NCBI RefSeq assembly: GCF_001949145.1
Contig: NW_019091546.1
Span: 43,708-107,707, forward strand
Length of the DNA stretch: 64,000 nt
Reading direction: 5' to 3'
Source: Acanthaster planci
Lineage: Eukaryota > Echinodermata > Asteroidea > Valvatida > Acanthasteridae
The notes under the pieces are model-generated. The model had not been told where the DNA came from. It did not search any database and was given only the letters and a program-made list of their open reading frames with translations. Positions 44,201 through 57,283 of the stretch are shown here, piece by piece. Position numbers and translations under genes: made by a program. The stretch's first letter is position 1. Each line of letters starts with the position of its first letter.

Positions 44201-47200
44201 ATCGCTCCGTACCTTTGGTTCGGCCTGTAGGGTTGCATGCTTGCTGGAAAAGGATATGGAAAGGGTTTCTGTGCCCTCGGGGAAGTGATATTATCTCTTT
44301 TTTTTACAAAAAGGGAAAGTTGATTAGACTGAGTCCGTTTGAATTTCGCGTTTGCACAGTAGGACAGGCAGAAATGTGAGTATTGCAGCATGAAATGGTG
44401 AACATGGCATTGTGTCGTAAGTTTTCCAGCCTCTGTTTTTTTTTCTGCGAAAATACAATGTTTTTAATCAACCAATAAGTAAAATATCAGGAATTAGTGA
44501 AATTCTTGACACAATACCGAGTAAAAGTTTGGCTTCAAACATTTCCCTTGTGCATTTCAGCCATGTTGTTTCAAATCCCACTGCTGCCACCGAATGTATC
44601 ACATTACAATCAAATTAAAGACTACCATTCATTTTGCTACGTGTCAGGCGTGTTAGACATGGTCACCGGCAGTAACTTTAAAACAGTGATTTCATTTCTA
44701 AAAGTAATCAATTTTTTATGTAGGTACAAAAAATATAAATTTTTATACTTGCTTTTAGAAACAGTTGGCTTACTTATTTTCACCTCTAGCACAAAACTGA
44801 ACTTGCCTATTTACTGAATCATAAAACGTGGAATCTGATTTATGTTCCAATGACAAGTTTCCAGTCATTAAAAATAGTATTTTCTATATTTTGGGGGTTA
44901 CTTGGGGATTTTGGGGGTGGTTCTCTCTACAATGCCTAGGCGTGTCTCTGTTTAGTTATAAGGATCGATATGCAAGTGCTTTTGATAATCGCTCTGCCTT
45001 GTTGACACGATTTGTTTTCTTTTCACTCCGACCATTTTGTCCTGCAAAACGACCTTATCCTGTGATATCTCGTGTCTGAGTTGAAAGTATGAATTCGCTG
45101 TGTGAAATCTTACGTACTGGCCTAAAGAGGGCGGTGTGAATCTGGGCCTAAAGAGTTCCTTTTCTTGGGACACGAGGTGTCGCAGCGTTTTCAGTTTCAA
45201 GTTTCTGCATAGTTTCTTGGGACTTAATTAACTCTCATTAGATTTCGGTTTGTAAGTTTACCTATGTTTAGTTCTTTTTAATTTACTGATGGCATGAAAA
45301 CGACCTGATCAGATGAAATCGAATGACCACGGGCATAAAGTCCAATGCAGTTCAATGGATTTTTACTAAACATCGATGCAAGCGTGATAAGTTCAGAAAC
45401 TAGACCAGCGCTGTTTCAAGAAAAACTGTCTAACTTTTTTTTCGAAAGTGGCTGAAGGCATAAAGAGGCTATGAATGAAAATGAGCAACTGTCAGGGTAC
45501 AGAATAACCAGGACGACCCGTACATTTCCCGACCGCGTGACCTGTAAAGAAATGAGGCCCAGTTAACCACCTTCCACTCCGCCCTCCGGGGAGACACTCG
45601 ACCGCTCGGTCGATCCCGTCCAAGGGGTCCTTGCATCTCCAGAGGGTCTTCCCAAAAAATCGACTGTTAACACAAAACCGGCGCTAGTTCGAAACAACTC
45701 CCCTTGTCTGTTATGAACCACGGGAGTTTGATGGGCCACATTATATAAGCACAGGAACAGGACACCCCCATTTCTTTCCAGGTTGGTCGCGGAAACATTA
45801 TCGTCCGAACGACGAAATGAGAGACCCTCGAGAAAAGACGGGGGAAAAACTCCGTGGCGGAGTTTGACCGCGGGGGAGGGCTGGTTTTGACGTGGCGAGG
45901 GTGGCGTGAAGGAGGCTCTATCGAGCCTGGAGAAGGAGAAAAGGGGATGAAATTAGATCATCATGTTGACGTAAGAAATTGAGAAAATTGAGGTTTGGAC
46001 GGGAATCGAGTTTTCTTTGCGCGTTGGCGGGTAAGAACAGTCCGGCGCTGATTTTGGACGTGCTGGGGTGATCGCACGCTCAGGTGGCACTTGGCGCTCC
46101 TAGACAACGATGACATGACAATCTGACAAAAACCTAAATGGACATTGCTGCTTGAATTGGAATTGAAATTCACTGCATTCTGTCGCACCTTGGACATCTT
46201 TTGCGCCTGCGTAAAGAGTGCAAAAACCCCAACTGCAAGATCCCACAATGCCGTTGCTATGACGTAATTACCGTATTCTACCGTACGTTAGCGGTGAGTG
46301 GTAAGCTTGGCTCAGTTTAAGATGTAGAGCAAAAATAATTAAGATGTAGAGCAGAGTTAACGCTGCTCCGCAAATCAACAAATGGTTATGACGATCAAAA
46401 CTTCTCACCTGATTTGAATCAATTGTGTCAGGTGTCACTCGTAGAAGTTTTAAAAGTCGGCCTGAATCATAACCATTTTCTTATGGAGATTGAGAACCCA
46501 AGGGGTTCGACGTCGCTTCCATGCGTTTTCAGTATAATCTTCTCCTCTGCTTCTTCAACCTGCCATAATATTTCCAAAATATCTCACCATGAAAATGCCA
46601 CCTATGGTTAACTCTGTAAACACACTGTCCCACTCTTTTTAAACACCTCTTCCTCCATCTCGTCTACGCCCTCGACTGGCCTTGTTTCTCTCCTCACCCT
46701 GCTTGGTAATCATGTCCTCCATTCCTCTGGCCCTGACTGTGACCCATAGATCACCCCATTCTGGTCAACGATTTGTTGCACCTCTCCTCATGTATTTTCT
46801 CTGTTTGCTTTATTAATGTAGACGTTGTAATCAGCGGAAAGCTCCACTTTGGGGTATGTCTCCCAGAAGCCAACGCGTGGGATCTATCGCCTAAAGTCCA
46901 CCCCACGGCACTCACTAGACCTGGTCACAGCTCACGTTTTACCGTCCCAACTTTCTCAGTATCCATCACCCATTTTGTTCTTGTCCACTCTCTATAGGCA
47001 CCCCCCGTAAGTTTGCAACGGATTACAACACTGGAGCTGTCACCGCAACCCACGCCCACCTCCTTTCACCCCCCCCCAGCGCCTCATCTCTGTAGTTCCA
47101 CCCCCCCCCCGTCCTCACGCCAGCCATTTTCCGTCTCCCCCTGCCCACTTCCTCTCCTGTACCAATCATAGATAAATCACTTTGCACACTACCTGAACTG

Positions 47201-48858
47201 CGGTGTTAAGCAGGTGTCGAATCCACACTGGCGACATTTTTGTATAACACCGTGCTAGGTTAACACCACTGTTATGACAGTGCGGAATCCAAGTGCTCTC
47301 CTTTTACGTTTTCTTAGTGGCTGTCCCACTAACCAATTTCGGTAGTTCGCCCCCTTTGTGCCATTAACCCCCACCCCATCTCTATCAGTTCAAAGCCTCT
47401 TCCTCTCCCCCTCCCCCTGTACCCCACACCCCCCACCTCCCCCATTTCCTCCCCCCCTGCCTTTTTTTTCACCCTTCTAAGCCAGTGTGGGAATCCGACC
47501 ATTTGGTTAGGGCATTATCGACCGTTATTTCTCTCTCCCGCACGGCGCGCTGATGGATAGCGTCGCTCGATCGATAGAGAGACAAACACGCAGTCCCAGC
47601 ACACCGGGACCTGCACTCCCGCAAATTCGTCAGCTGGTATTTTTTTTCTTCTCATTTTTATGAAAGCAGCTACGAAAAAATCCCCGTCAGTTTTCAGTCA
47701 TAGTCCTCCTCGAAAAAGAACCGTGAGCTCGTTTTTCTCTTCAAGCGAAACTGCCAACACTGCACTTTCTATGTTAAACTCCGTGAAGTCTTTCCACAGC
47801 AAAGTCAAACTATAGTTTTTCGTTTTTTCCGTCATGTTGAACCATTTCCTCTTGTGCTCTAAGTCTTATTATATCTGGAAATCCCTCTACAAATTACTCA
47901 GAACCTTTCTGATCTACGGCGATCAGTGAATTGATGTTTTCTCCAACATGGATGTCACATCGAACCTGCTAAATTAAACATTTTCCGCCATGTGTTATTC
48001 CTAGGTGCATGGAGGCACTAGCCTCCCTCCCCTTGTACTTCATCTCATTTTTTTGTTTTTATATTTTTTATTTTTTGCAAGGAAAATCAACACGCTGGCC
48101 TTGTTGTGAATCCCGAACTACTGTATCTCACTGAGTTCCCTCAGGAAACTAACTTGATCCCGACTTCCATGCTCCACCGTGGATAAAGTCCCCCCCCCCG
48201 ACTTTTCGCTTTTTTCATATGTGCATCATCGACCCAAAACACTCCACATGGATCTGCAGAAAACAGGTATGTCTTTCCAAACGCCTCCTTCCTTCAATTT
48301 CACCCATTATGTACTCATTTTGCTCCTTACTGGCAGCTGTTTTTGAACTTGGAAATTCACCCCAGCATTCCTTCACGCCCCCTTTGTGGTCTCAAGCCCG
48401 TCGCACGTTTTAAATTGGGAAGGACTGGCTGCATTCCGGCGTGGTCAAAGCGTGATTAGAAAAAAAAATGTCCATTTAAAAAACCGTGTCTCGTGTACGG
48501 TCTCAAAGGAAACGACGAACGACCATAATGAAATGGATCCGTACAGCAGCATCAAAGATGACGAAGTGGCAACTGAAACCCGTTCGGACTTTTGTCCCTC
48601 GTTACGTTTCTTCCCAGCAGTGGATAACCTACGTCCCTCGCAATGTTGCCAGTTACTTTTGTCCCACCAAAAAGGACTGAGTCAGCAATGTGTGTGTTCT
48701 ATTGGTGTCAGGAAGAAACAATATGGAGAATCATCACCAGAAATCAAGCAAGAAAGACAAGCTCACAATAAAGGGATAGGACTAAAAGTGTAAGACCAGA
48801 AATCTTGTCGCTCGTGTCCATGCCCATTTTCCTGGTTTAGTCAGTTCCCGTTTGATTA
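41243..48858. other. Intergenic, no gene seen
   Basis: A 7.6-kb stretch without supportable genes. 41790-42250 is rich in homeodomain-type TAATTA cores. 45530-45910 is moderately CpG-rich. 46630-47470 is pyrimidine-rich with several C8-C9 tracts. At about 47219 and 47482 an inverted pair (GAATCCACACTGGC and GCCAGTGTGGGAATCC) is 260 bases apart and may be another element. Confidence 0.45.
46251..46273. promoter_or_regulatory. CRE-like site beside an RFX-like half site
   Basis: CCGTTGCTATGACGTAATTA contains TGACGTAA (46260-46267), a CREB/ATF-type core, overlapping GTTGCTATG, which resembles an X-box half. Motif evidence only. Confidence 0.2.
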
Positions 48859-48982
48859 AAGCTGGTTCATACTTGGCGCGAAAGCAAACACGAACAAAAA
48901 TTGGTGACTTCATATCGAGTACTTTGCCACTAATCCTTGTGTGACGTCAAATTCACTTTGCTTTCATATTCGCCTAAAGTAT
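48859..48982. mobile_element. 124-bp MITE with TTA target duplication
   Basis: The left end AAGCTGGTTCATACTTGG and the reverse complement of the right end, AGGCTGGTTCATACTTTAGG, form inverted repeats of about 35 bases with a few differences, continuing through CGCGAA/GCGAAT and GAAAGCAAA. TTA flanks both sides (48856-48858, 48983-48985), again a PIF/Harbinger-style 3-bp duplication. It differs in sequence from the intron 12 element. Confidence 0.8.
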
Positions 48983-48985
48983 GAA

Positions 48986-51575
48986 CCAGCCTTTATTGTG
49001 GTAGTTCATTCTGAAGAATGCTTCGGCCCCCCCCCTTCCAAGGCAGAGCTCATATTTGGGGAAATCTAAGCTCAGGCTGAGCTAAAAATTACAATTGAAA
49101 TTCAGAACGGCTCAGACGTGTCAGCTACAGTCTCAATCTCTTAAGTAGTCATTGAAAGACAGTTCAGTGGGCAGTTGTGTTCGGTTGCACGTACTGCTGG
49201 AATTTTGGCGGGAAGACAAATTACCGTGGTCTGTCGCTGCTTCATGCTTGATGTGTGAGTGCACCGTGTATGACTGATGACACGCAGTTTCACAAGCGCC
49301 TGTGTACGAGTGTAGAAGGAAGACAGAAATATTTTGAACCTGCAGTTTGGCTTCCCCGACCAGGACTCGGCGCTATTCAGGGGCCAATTTCCGACTCGGG
49401 GGCCAGCGGAACTCACGCTTGGCGTGCTTCCCTGCAAAGCCCAGCCGTGTAACCTTGGCGCGGGGCCCGCCCACCAGGCCGGCGCGACGGAATTGCGATT
49501 CATTCGAGTCACAGCGTAGAAGTGTGTGTGTTCTTCATCAGCCACATCGCCGTGATCCGTCAAGAGCATGTTTCCCCCCCCCCCTTCGAAGGTCAATGCC
49601 GCAAATGCACCGGTTAGAAAATGGAATTTTGTCCCAGTAGGGGTTTGGGATCCCCTGGGGGAAGAGGAGAGATGGAAATAAACTGGAGATTTCTTTTAAC
49701 TTGCGTATTTTGTTAAACAAAAGGTCATGGACCAACCCGGCTTATGGGAAAGCTTATAGTTATTCCGCGTTTATTTCAAAATTGTTCGAACCTGAAAAAC
49801 AAAATTACGGCCACCCTGGGTTGTAAGTTCCGTGCGAGCCATTTTGATGTAGTTCTTGTACATTACTGGATTCTGACACCGTACGGTGTCTCATAGGCGA
49901 GTGATTCATTGCGGACCACGAGGTGATCACCGTTTTGAGTTCAGATCATTTGAAAATCGGGAGATCTTGGTGTTCGGTGAGAAGGATGGCCGTCGTTAAC
50001 TGCAGCCTACAATTATGAGGTCGACAGGTGTCAGCGGTGGCCATGATGACGATGAAAACCACAACAATGTCCAGACCGCAGGGTCTTTTTGCCGGGTCAT
50101 CATTGCGTTGCTTTATATCAAAACCCTGCATAATTGTATTCATGCGGCTAAATTGCAACAATGCAAGCAATAATCGAAGGCATTAACACGAACAGAGTTA
50201 TCAAAAATAAAAGCATACAAGTATCAAATTACAGCACTTCAGTAACAAATTAAGTCACTGTATTATTTGTATTTATAAGGCTACGGAATGGGACTATTCC
50301 TATCGACCATTCTCATTTTACGCACTCTTTGCTTCGGCAACCAATCGTCCTTGGTGATTACGCGTAGGCCTATATTGACCCCATTATACGTTGAAAGAGA
50401 TTGACGTTGTTATTAAGTATAGTGTTTACCTTCTAATGTTTTGATAGCTGCATAAGATATTTTTTAACCGTTACCGAATGATGCTTTTGCTGTTGTATGA
50501 CGGCTAGTTAGATTGTTGCTAGCCACTGGCGGGCAAAAATAGGCCTACGATTGTGACGCGGAAAGACTAGACCCTGTACATGTCAGTCGCGTGGGCAATC
50601 CTTAGAACAGCGGACCATTTCTGGACTGGTACCGCACTGCTCGTGACTACATCTCAGCCGCGTCAGCCAACTTCAGAGACTAGCTGAAACACGTACGTTT
50701 GGAAGCTAAATCAAAGCAGCTCGACGTCTTTGAAAACAAACTAGGGCTTGCTCCCACTGAATCATTATCGTCATCGATTAGAATATCACCAGCGCACACC
50801 ATCAACCGCGACCACCACCGGCGCCCCTGCCCTTTCACCTTTTTCATCCCTTGTCGTTGCGACAGCTCTCCGCCCACCAGTCGGCGGAAACATCAAGGCC
50901 CCTCCTCTTTCGGCGCGGGCCTTCGACACAATCATGGCGCCCAGTCTGTTTCCCATAGCAACGGTCGGGGTTGCAAGGGCGACCCACTCACTCGTAATCA
51001 TATCGATCCGCGGACCTCCTTCCAATATGGGGGCCCTAATCACTGCTCACGGCCGCCTTAGTTTGTACGTTATTGCCTTCCGCCATGGAGGCATGGCCAA
51101 ACAGTTCGATTCAGAATCCCCGGCCGCTTTTCTCCTTGATAAACGGCGAATTTTTCAGCTTAATTTGAAATATATTGCCACTTTAACGATATTCGATCCC
51201 TGTCGAATGGCTCGGCAGGGTTATTGAAAAACCAGAGCTTATCGACAATTTGGTTTGAAAATCTGGGCGCTTAATTGTCTTCAATATTGGACCTTTTCTG
51301 CTTTATCTGCTTTATTTATTTTATATTTGCTTTTCTCAGTTAGGTTTGCTCGTCACGACGGTCAAATTGGCATTTTTAGATTTCGGTATTTGCCATTTTG
51401 GCGTCATCTGCTGCCAGCCTTCCCCTGACACGAATCGCGATTCCACTTGACGTTTGGAGTGTCGCTATATAGAGCGCCATATTCTGTTTACTGCAGCTGT
51501 TGGTCCGTCAACAGTTGAATAATGACGGAAAAGGGAAAAGTGGGGGTCTATGACCCCATTAAACGAAAATCACGG
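48986..51575. other. Intergenic with two CpG-rich patches
   Basis: CpG-rich patches are at about 49360-49560 (GGCGCGGGGCCCGCCC near 49458) and 50790-51070. Overlapping open frames in both patches on both strands reflect base composition; none has a domain. A C9-C10 tract is at about 49572. Confidence 0.4.
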
Positions 51576-51650
51576 CATGGTGAGCTAGCAGAGTGGAGAA
51601 ACTTGCTCCACTGTACAGTAGGGCTTGGGTTCGATTCCAAAGCAAGTTTC
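51575..51650 (+). other. tRNA-like polymerase III promoter (SINE head or tRNA relic)
   Basis: A box TAGCAGAGTGG (51586-51596) and a perfect B box GGTTCGATTCC (51628-51638) are at tRNA spacing, with a T-arm stem TTGG/CCAA. No acceptor stem closes, so it is not an intact tRNA gene. Confidence 0.55.
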
Positions 51651-51682
51651 TTCGTAGTTGTCCTTTCAACGTTACGCATCAA

Positions 51683-51902
51683 CAGACCGATTGCGCCCAC
51701 TAAGTCGCGTGACCTATAGTGGGTATCAAATATAGACAAACATGGCGTCCTCCCGTAGTAAAGTATGTCAGACTTCTGATCTTCTACACAGAAAATAGAT
51801 TCTATTTTTGCAAACAATACTTACGACTGATTTAGCTATGGGAGGGCGCCATGTTTTTTTATATTGGATATCCACGACAGTTCACGTGACTCAATCGGTC
51901 TG
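51683..51902. mobile_element. MITE, CAGACCGATTG family (copy 1)
   Basis: Inverted arms of about 65 bases start CAGACCGATTG on the left and end CAATCGGTCTG on the right. Inside are a CACGTGA/CGCGTGA core, GTGG(G)TATC and a GCCATGTTT/AACATGGCG pair. The arms are imperfect. The same family is at 57024-57283. No target duplication was recognised. Confidence 0.8.
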
Positions 51903-53929
51903 ATCGCCGAGCACGTAACCTGAGAGTGCTAAGGCAAGATAGCTACAAATCCAACCAAACCATTTTAAAAAAATCCACTTGCGTTTAATTTATGGCGAAA
52001 TTTACTACAAGAAAGTTGGAGAAATCTCAACTCTCTCCAACTTGAACACGTCAAAACTCTCGCGTCTCGCCATCAACTGGGAATCTGACGTCTTCAGAAA
52101 AACCATCTGCCTCCCTGCGTGGGTTGTTTTCTTCCCGCCAATAGTATTTTCATTTCATTTCGCTCTGACTGACTCTCATTTGTCGCTCAAAAATAACCCT
52201 TCCCGGCAAAATTCGCGCACTGCGAGCCAAGCGTAAATTATTGCCCACTTTTGCGCGGGAGTAAGAGACGGTGAGGGCAGAGAGAGTGATGGAAGAAAAG
52301 AAGCGTACAGCAGAAGCCATCGCCAAGCACATGTCAAAATGCAAACATCAGAAGACACATTTGAACTCTCTGAATCTCTTCTGTCTGCTCTATTCTTTAC
52401 CACGATTCGCTTCTTTTTTTCTGTCTCTCTCTCTCACTCTCTCTCTGGCTGTCTTGACGTGAATTGTCATATCCTTCATATCCAGCGCGACGTAATTTTC
52501 TCCGCTCCAGCGTCCGCTACAATTACTGCTCATCATGCACGCACCATGCACGCCTTGTGCGAGTCGCCCGGGCTCCCGGACGCGCTGGGCCCCGCGCCGT
52601 ATCCCCTTCTTTGGTCCCCGGCCAGCTGACTAGTCGAGCGTGCGTGGTTTCCGGCGGGAGCCAATTTTGCCGAGATTGTGACAATTTCTCGCGCCTTCTT
52701 GCCCCCGTAGCTTGAAACACCTGCCCGTTAAGATATGACGCGTTTGACTACCTGGCGCCAACTACCATTTCTTCTTCCCTGAATTCAAATTTGGTTCTTA
52801 ATTCATGACTCGATACATAAAAAATGGTATTTTAGGCCGGCAGCTGAAATCCATGGTTTCTTCGCAAGACTGCTCGTTAAAAGGAAGTAACACAAAGAAA
52901 CCGTACATCTCAGTGTTATACCCTTCCAGCTTTTGAAGAGAGAAAAGTAACCTGCTGGGATAAGTCATACCTTCCAAGTGACTCCAAAGGAAACATTATC
53001 AGTACTCACTCTTTGATGTAACTATTCATCACAAATAGCCCCTTTACTTCAGAGTTTCCCACACACATGCCATTTTCCAGTGGTGAAATCGTGCAGCAGA
53101 GTCCACCCATTCTGAAAAAAACCTGTCTTCACTAAATAAACTCTGTCTTGCCATCAATAGTGTCAGAAACATATCATTACGAGTCCCATTCTCAAACATG
53201 AGTGTTCAGCTGCCAAGCACTCACGAAACATGCTAAGTATCGACACTCGAAACATGCTTAGCAGTGAAACTACTCAAGTCAACCAGCGAGAAGGTGTTTG
53301 CTGTTTAATTGTGCAGCATTTCTTGAAGTTTAACTACCAACACAGGAACTTGCCTATCCTAAGCTGAAGACAAACAGCTTACACAATGCTACCACAAGCA
53401 TCTACTGCATAATGCTAGTGTTTCCCCATGACATAGGCTATACAGTTGTGCGTGATCGTACAAACCAATACAGAGAAGATTTTAAGATTGAACTTTTTCG
53501 TTTCCTAACGGAAATCTCGAGGTGTTTTATTCTATGGTCCGCCTCCGCCTTCGGGGACCACGACTGAGGACCTGTGGCTGCAACTATATCACCCGGAAAT
53601 TGTCATCCTGGTCAACATGTATAAAAGCAAATTGTCTCTTTAATTTGTGCTTCTGACGGTTTACCATTAAAATGGCAATCCTGACAAAACTGAGGAAATT
53701 AAGAAGATAACGTTGAACATTCTACCGGGCAACAGGATCGGTAAGAACGCATACTACTGAAAGACTACAGTAGAACACATTTAAAAAAAAAAGAAGGGTA
53801 AGTTGCTATGAACCGCTTGTTTAAAGGAAGAACTGTTATACCAACATTTAAAAAAAAATTTTACTGTGGAGTCATATGTGCGTGGTAATGTAAGAGAGTC
53901 ATGCTAAACCTATTAACAATAGCATCAAC
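51903..53929. other. Intergenic with CT microsatellite and CpG patch
   Basis: A (CT)n tract is at 52421-52446. A CpG-rich patch is at about 52540-52680 (GGGCCCCGCGCCG near 52588). An E2F-like TTTTGCGCGGGA is near 52250. No gene seen. Confidence 0.45.
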
Positions 53930-54300
53930 TGCGCAATAACGACAGCAACATCAACTGTGCAACAACAGCAATAAAAGTAACCGTGCAACAGGTGCAAAAC
54001 AACAGTAACAAATTTATAACAACAGCAGCAGCAGCAAAAACAACCGTCAAAAGTAGCAGTAACAGCAGCAGCAGCTTTGCAACAAAAGAAAAACAACAAC
54101 ACTCAGCAACAACCTTGCAACAACAGCAGCGCCCTTGCAGTAGACACAGCAACCTTGCAACAGCAGCAAACTTGCAACAACAGCAGCAACCATGCATCAA
54201 TAGCAACAACCTTGCAGCAACAGCAGCAAACTTGCAACAACAGCAACAACCTTGCAGCAACAGCAGCAATAACGTTAGCGGTATCAACAGCAGAAAAAAC
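53930..54300 (+). repeat. CAA/CAG minisatellite, open in one frame
   Basis: Units of the type CAACAACAGCAGCAACCTTG recur in diverged tandem copies across about 370 bases. One + frame stays open from 53983 to 54426 and reads as Gln/Asn/Ser/Ala-rich with repeated LQQQQxPC. Openness follows from the CAR-rich unit, so a gene is not supported. Confidence 0.8.
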
Positions 54301-57023
54301 AACAGCAACATCACCGACTTCATCAGCATTCAGGCCCGAGCACCGAACTCTCAAGGTGAACCAAACGTCTACCAACCCTACCGGAAAGAAATAAACAGTG
54401 TGTCGAACGAATATCAGGAAATATAAGAGTAATTGCATCACGAATGTTTCTCTACAGAGCGATAAATAGCAAGTTAGGTTGTAGCATGGAAGTACCTGTT
54501 GAGAGCCATGGGCACTATAGGGTGGAGTGCGTTAAGTAAAGAAAATTGTTACCAGCGGAAGGATTGGAACCCTGACTTTTGACTAAGAGTTGTGGGTATT
54601 TTTTACTCCAAGTCAAAGGTCGGGGGCTGAAATTAGCATCTGACATTTAACATGTTGTGACTTTACCCTTTCATGCCTGTCTTCAACCAGGTGTATAATC
54701 CGGCGAGGGCAGCGACAAAAAAGTGCGCCTACGTACTGGCTGCCAACGGGTCTAGCCTGATGAAGAGGGCCGTCGGTAATGTGGAAAGCGCTCAACAAGC
54801 AACACTACAATCATTGCTTTAACACTAAAGATTCTACAGTGTACTGCCCTCCAATCTTCTGGCTGCAAAAGTTCCGCACTGGCATGACCTCAGTTTCCCC
54901 CCAAGTGCTAAACCTGAGTCGACGGGGAGACAAACAGCGCGTCACAGGGCAAGCGAAGCGCTCGATAACCTGCCAAGATTCAGAGAGAGCCCGAAAATAG
55001 CAAAGAGTCGGTGCCGCTCTTACACATCAAACCAAAAGACATCTAGGCAATTACGGCGTGGCATCTCGTGATGGCACCAAGGAAGAAAGAAAGAATGAAA
55101 AAAATCGAAGATATGTCAGATTTCCAGTCTTCTCTCTCCCTCTGCCTCAAACCAAGCTGACAACCCGCAGTGCATTACTTAGATCAACAATGTAGGTGTC
55201 GTTGAATACTTCGTGTTTCGAAGGGGAAAACAAAAACGAAGTATGAAGCGAAGGTAGAAGTGACAAATCTGGAATCAGATTATAAAATGACGAATGGTCT
55301 GCTTTCATGTAGTTGTTCGGTCTTTTTAGGAATGGACCGGACACGGGTCGTGGGGTGCACCCGATATTGACCCCACGTACTCTCCCTCAGGTTTCACACT
55401 TTTTCCTCTACCCTTCGATTTTTTGTGTGTGTTCCCGGCCCCTCCGCTCGAACCAATCTATCCGTGTTCGATTTCCGATGACTCTGCCCCTGGTCTGGGT
55501 TCCACCTCGCCCAATCAGCCGGCCTGGCTGCCCGCCTGCACTGCCCGTGGCGCGCACCAGGAGCGGGGCCCTTCACACACACAAAAAATTTCGATAAATT
55601 TTTTCGATTTTTTTCGCCCGTTATATGTCCGCACGCCTCAGGAATGCATTCAGTTTCCGAGTGTTTTAAACAAGAAAGTTTGATACGTCAGCCGGGCCCG
55701 CTATGGATTATTTCGATTACCCCTCCTGATAGACGACTAAAAAAGTGTTTCCCTTTTGAAGGAGCAGAAAAAAATCGGTAAAAATCGGTCGAAACTCCGT
55801 GGAAGTGTTTAAATACGGGGGAGAAAATCTCCCTTGCCGTCATTATGGGTTGAGGCAGCGTTACAGAAGGTAGGACCTCGCCAAGTGCTTTCCAGGACAG
55901 CTTCTGCCTGAAATTTCTTCCAGACGGAGGGAATTGTATGCCACACGGACGCCGCCATTTTGGAATTTAACACATTGTCTGCGCAAGTCCAAAAATGTTT
56001 CTCCAGAAAAAAAGGGAAGGAGTGTTTATATTGTGGTAATCTGAAAAAGATGTTTTTTAATCTTGTCAGCATGAAAAAAAGTACAGTTGCCTACTTGCAG
56101 TGACTCTCTCAGAGCGAGAATTCTATCAACCACACAGGGAAAAAATAGTCAGCAATCCCGTTCGTTGAGGATGAAAGGATAGAGCTGCTCTTATGCTCAT
56201 TAACCATGACTCGGCCTTGTGATTGGGGGATGAACGCTGCTCGATGTTCTTGTCATGCGTGGCCGACGCCTGCATAACATCACATTAGTGTGAACAAAAA
56301 CGGCGGGAAATATTTGAAGTCCAAATGACTGCCCACGTGCGGGTCCGTCCGGCGGGCATACACGCGCGGTTGTTCTGCCTGAACTCCGGCTCTTCACGTG
56401 GAAACCTATTATGTAGATGTAGATAATGATGAATCCCGTGAAGGGTGTCTTGCCAGTGACGAAGGGTACCAGCTGAATCGACATACGCCCCTGTGCGATG
56501 GGATACAGTGAATTTTGAAAGGGTGTTTTTGAGGCCACTGAATGCTACGTATAATGGTAATCTTCTGGTGCTTTGGAATGTGCAACGAGCTATGCACGAC
56601 TGCCTGAGCCATTTCTCATACCACTGCTCCGGTTTGATGACACACCAGCACTGCCACAGTGAGCCGCTTTTCTGGTCGAGATCAGTGTCATTTTTATGGA
56701 TGTAGGCCTGGTTGTTAGTTGCAAGCTTTGGAGCCAGAGCCATGTTGGTTTTCGTCTGGTTCATGCATTCCAGGTGCGACTCACTGAATGGAATCGCCTC
56801 TTGACGAATGACGCGGAGTGTTACGGTGCTAGGCTAAAGGGTGCCTCGGAAAATAATGTTCCCCATGTGTCTCTATGGTTCACCGTTTGCCATTTTCCTT
56901 TGATGCTAAAAATCCATCATTGTCCTGTGAAGGTTCCATGTTTAAATGGCAAGAAGGGATAACTTAAAATTCAGAGAGAGCTGCTTTAAGTAATTTCGAA
57001 CGATTTATGAAAGACGCTCAAAT
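54301..57023. other. Intergenic, no gene seen
   Basis: Includes a CpG-rich patch at about 55440-55570 and a YY1-like GCCGCCATTTTG near 55949. Overlapping frames on both strands at 56200-56764 lack domains. Confidence 0.45.
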
Positions 57024-57283
57024 GGACCAATTGCACCTGCTAAGTCACGTGACCTATAGTGGGTATTCAATATCAACAAACACAGCGTCCACCAAAAGCG
57101 TTTCATAAGTACCATTTATCAAAAATAAAGCCAACGGTAGGAACCGTGCTCCGACTACTTGACGCACTCGGTACTGTACCGGAACTTATCTGTATTGTTT
57201 GTAAACAACTCTCAAAACACATGTTGCTATGAGGTTGATACCCACTATAGGTCACGTGATTTAGCGGACTTATCAATCGGTCT
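57024..57283. mobile_element. MITE, CAGACCGATTG family (copy 2)
   Basis: The left arm GGACCAATTG...CTAAGTCACGTGACCTATA and the right arm, ending CAATCGGTCT, are inverted. CACGTGACCTATAGTGGGTA is identical in both arms and is shared, with one change, by the left arm of 51683-51902. The inner 150 bases differ between the copies. Confidence 0.8.

Noticed and set aside
48386-48793. 135-codon plus frame
   Set aside because: No similarity, no upstream acceptor in phase, and uneven composition; probably chance.
50699-51227. Overlapping frames on both strands
   Set aside because: Stop codons are rare here because of high GC; three frames are open at once and none resembles a protein.
52613-52632. 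TTTGGTCCCC...CCAGCTG resembling a miR-133 sequence
   Set aside because: The middle of the mature sequence is missing and no passenger-strand arm or hairpin lies nearby; chance match in a CpG-rich patch.
53983-54426. Polyglutamine-rich protein gene
   Set aside because: The frame is open only because of the CAR minisatellite; no exon signals or non-repetitive domain adjoin it.
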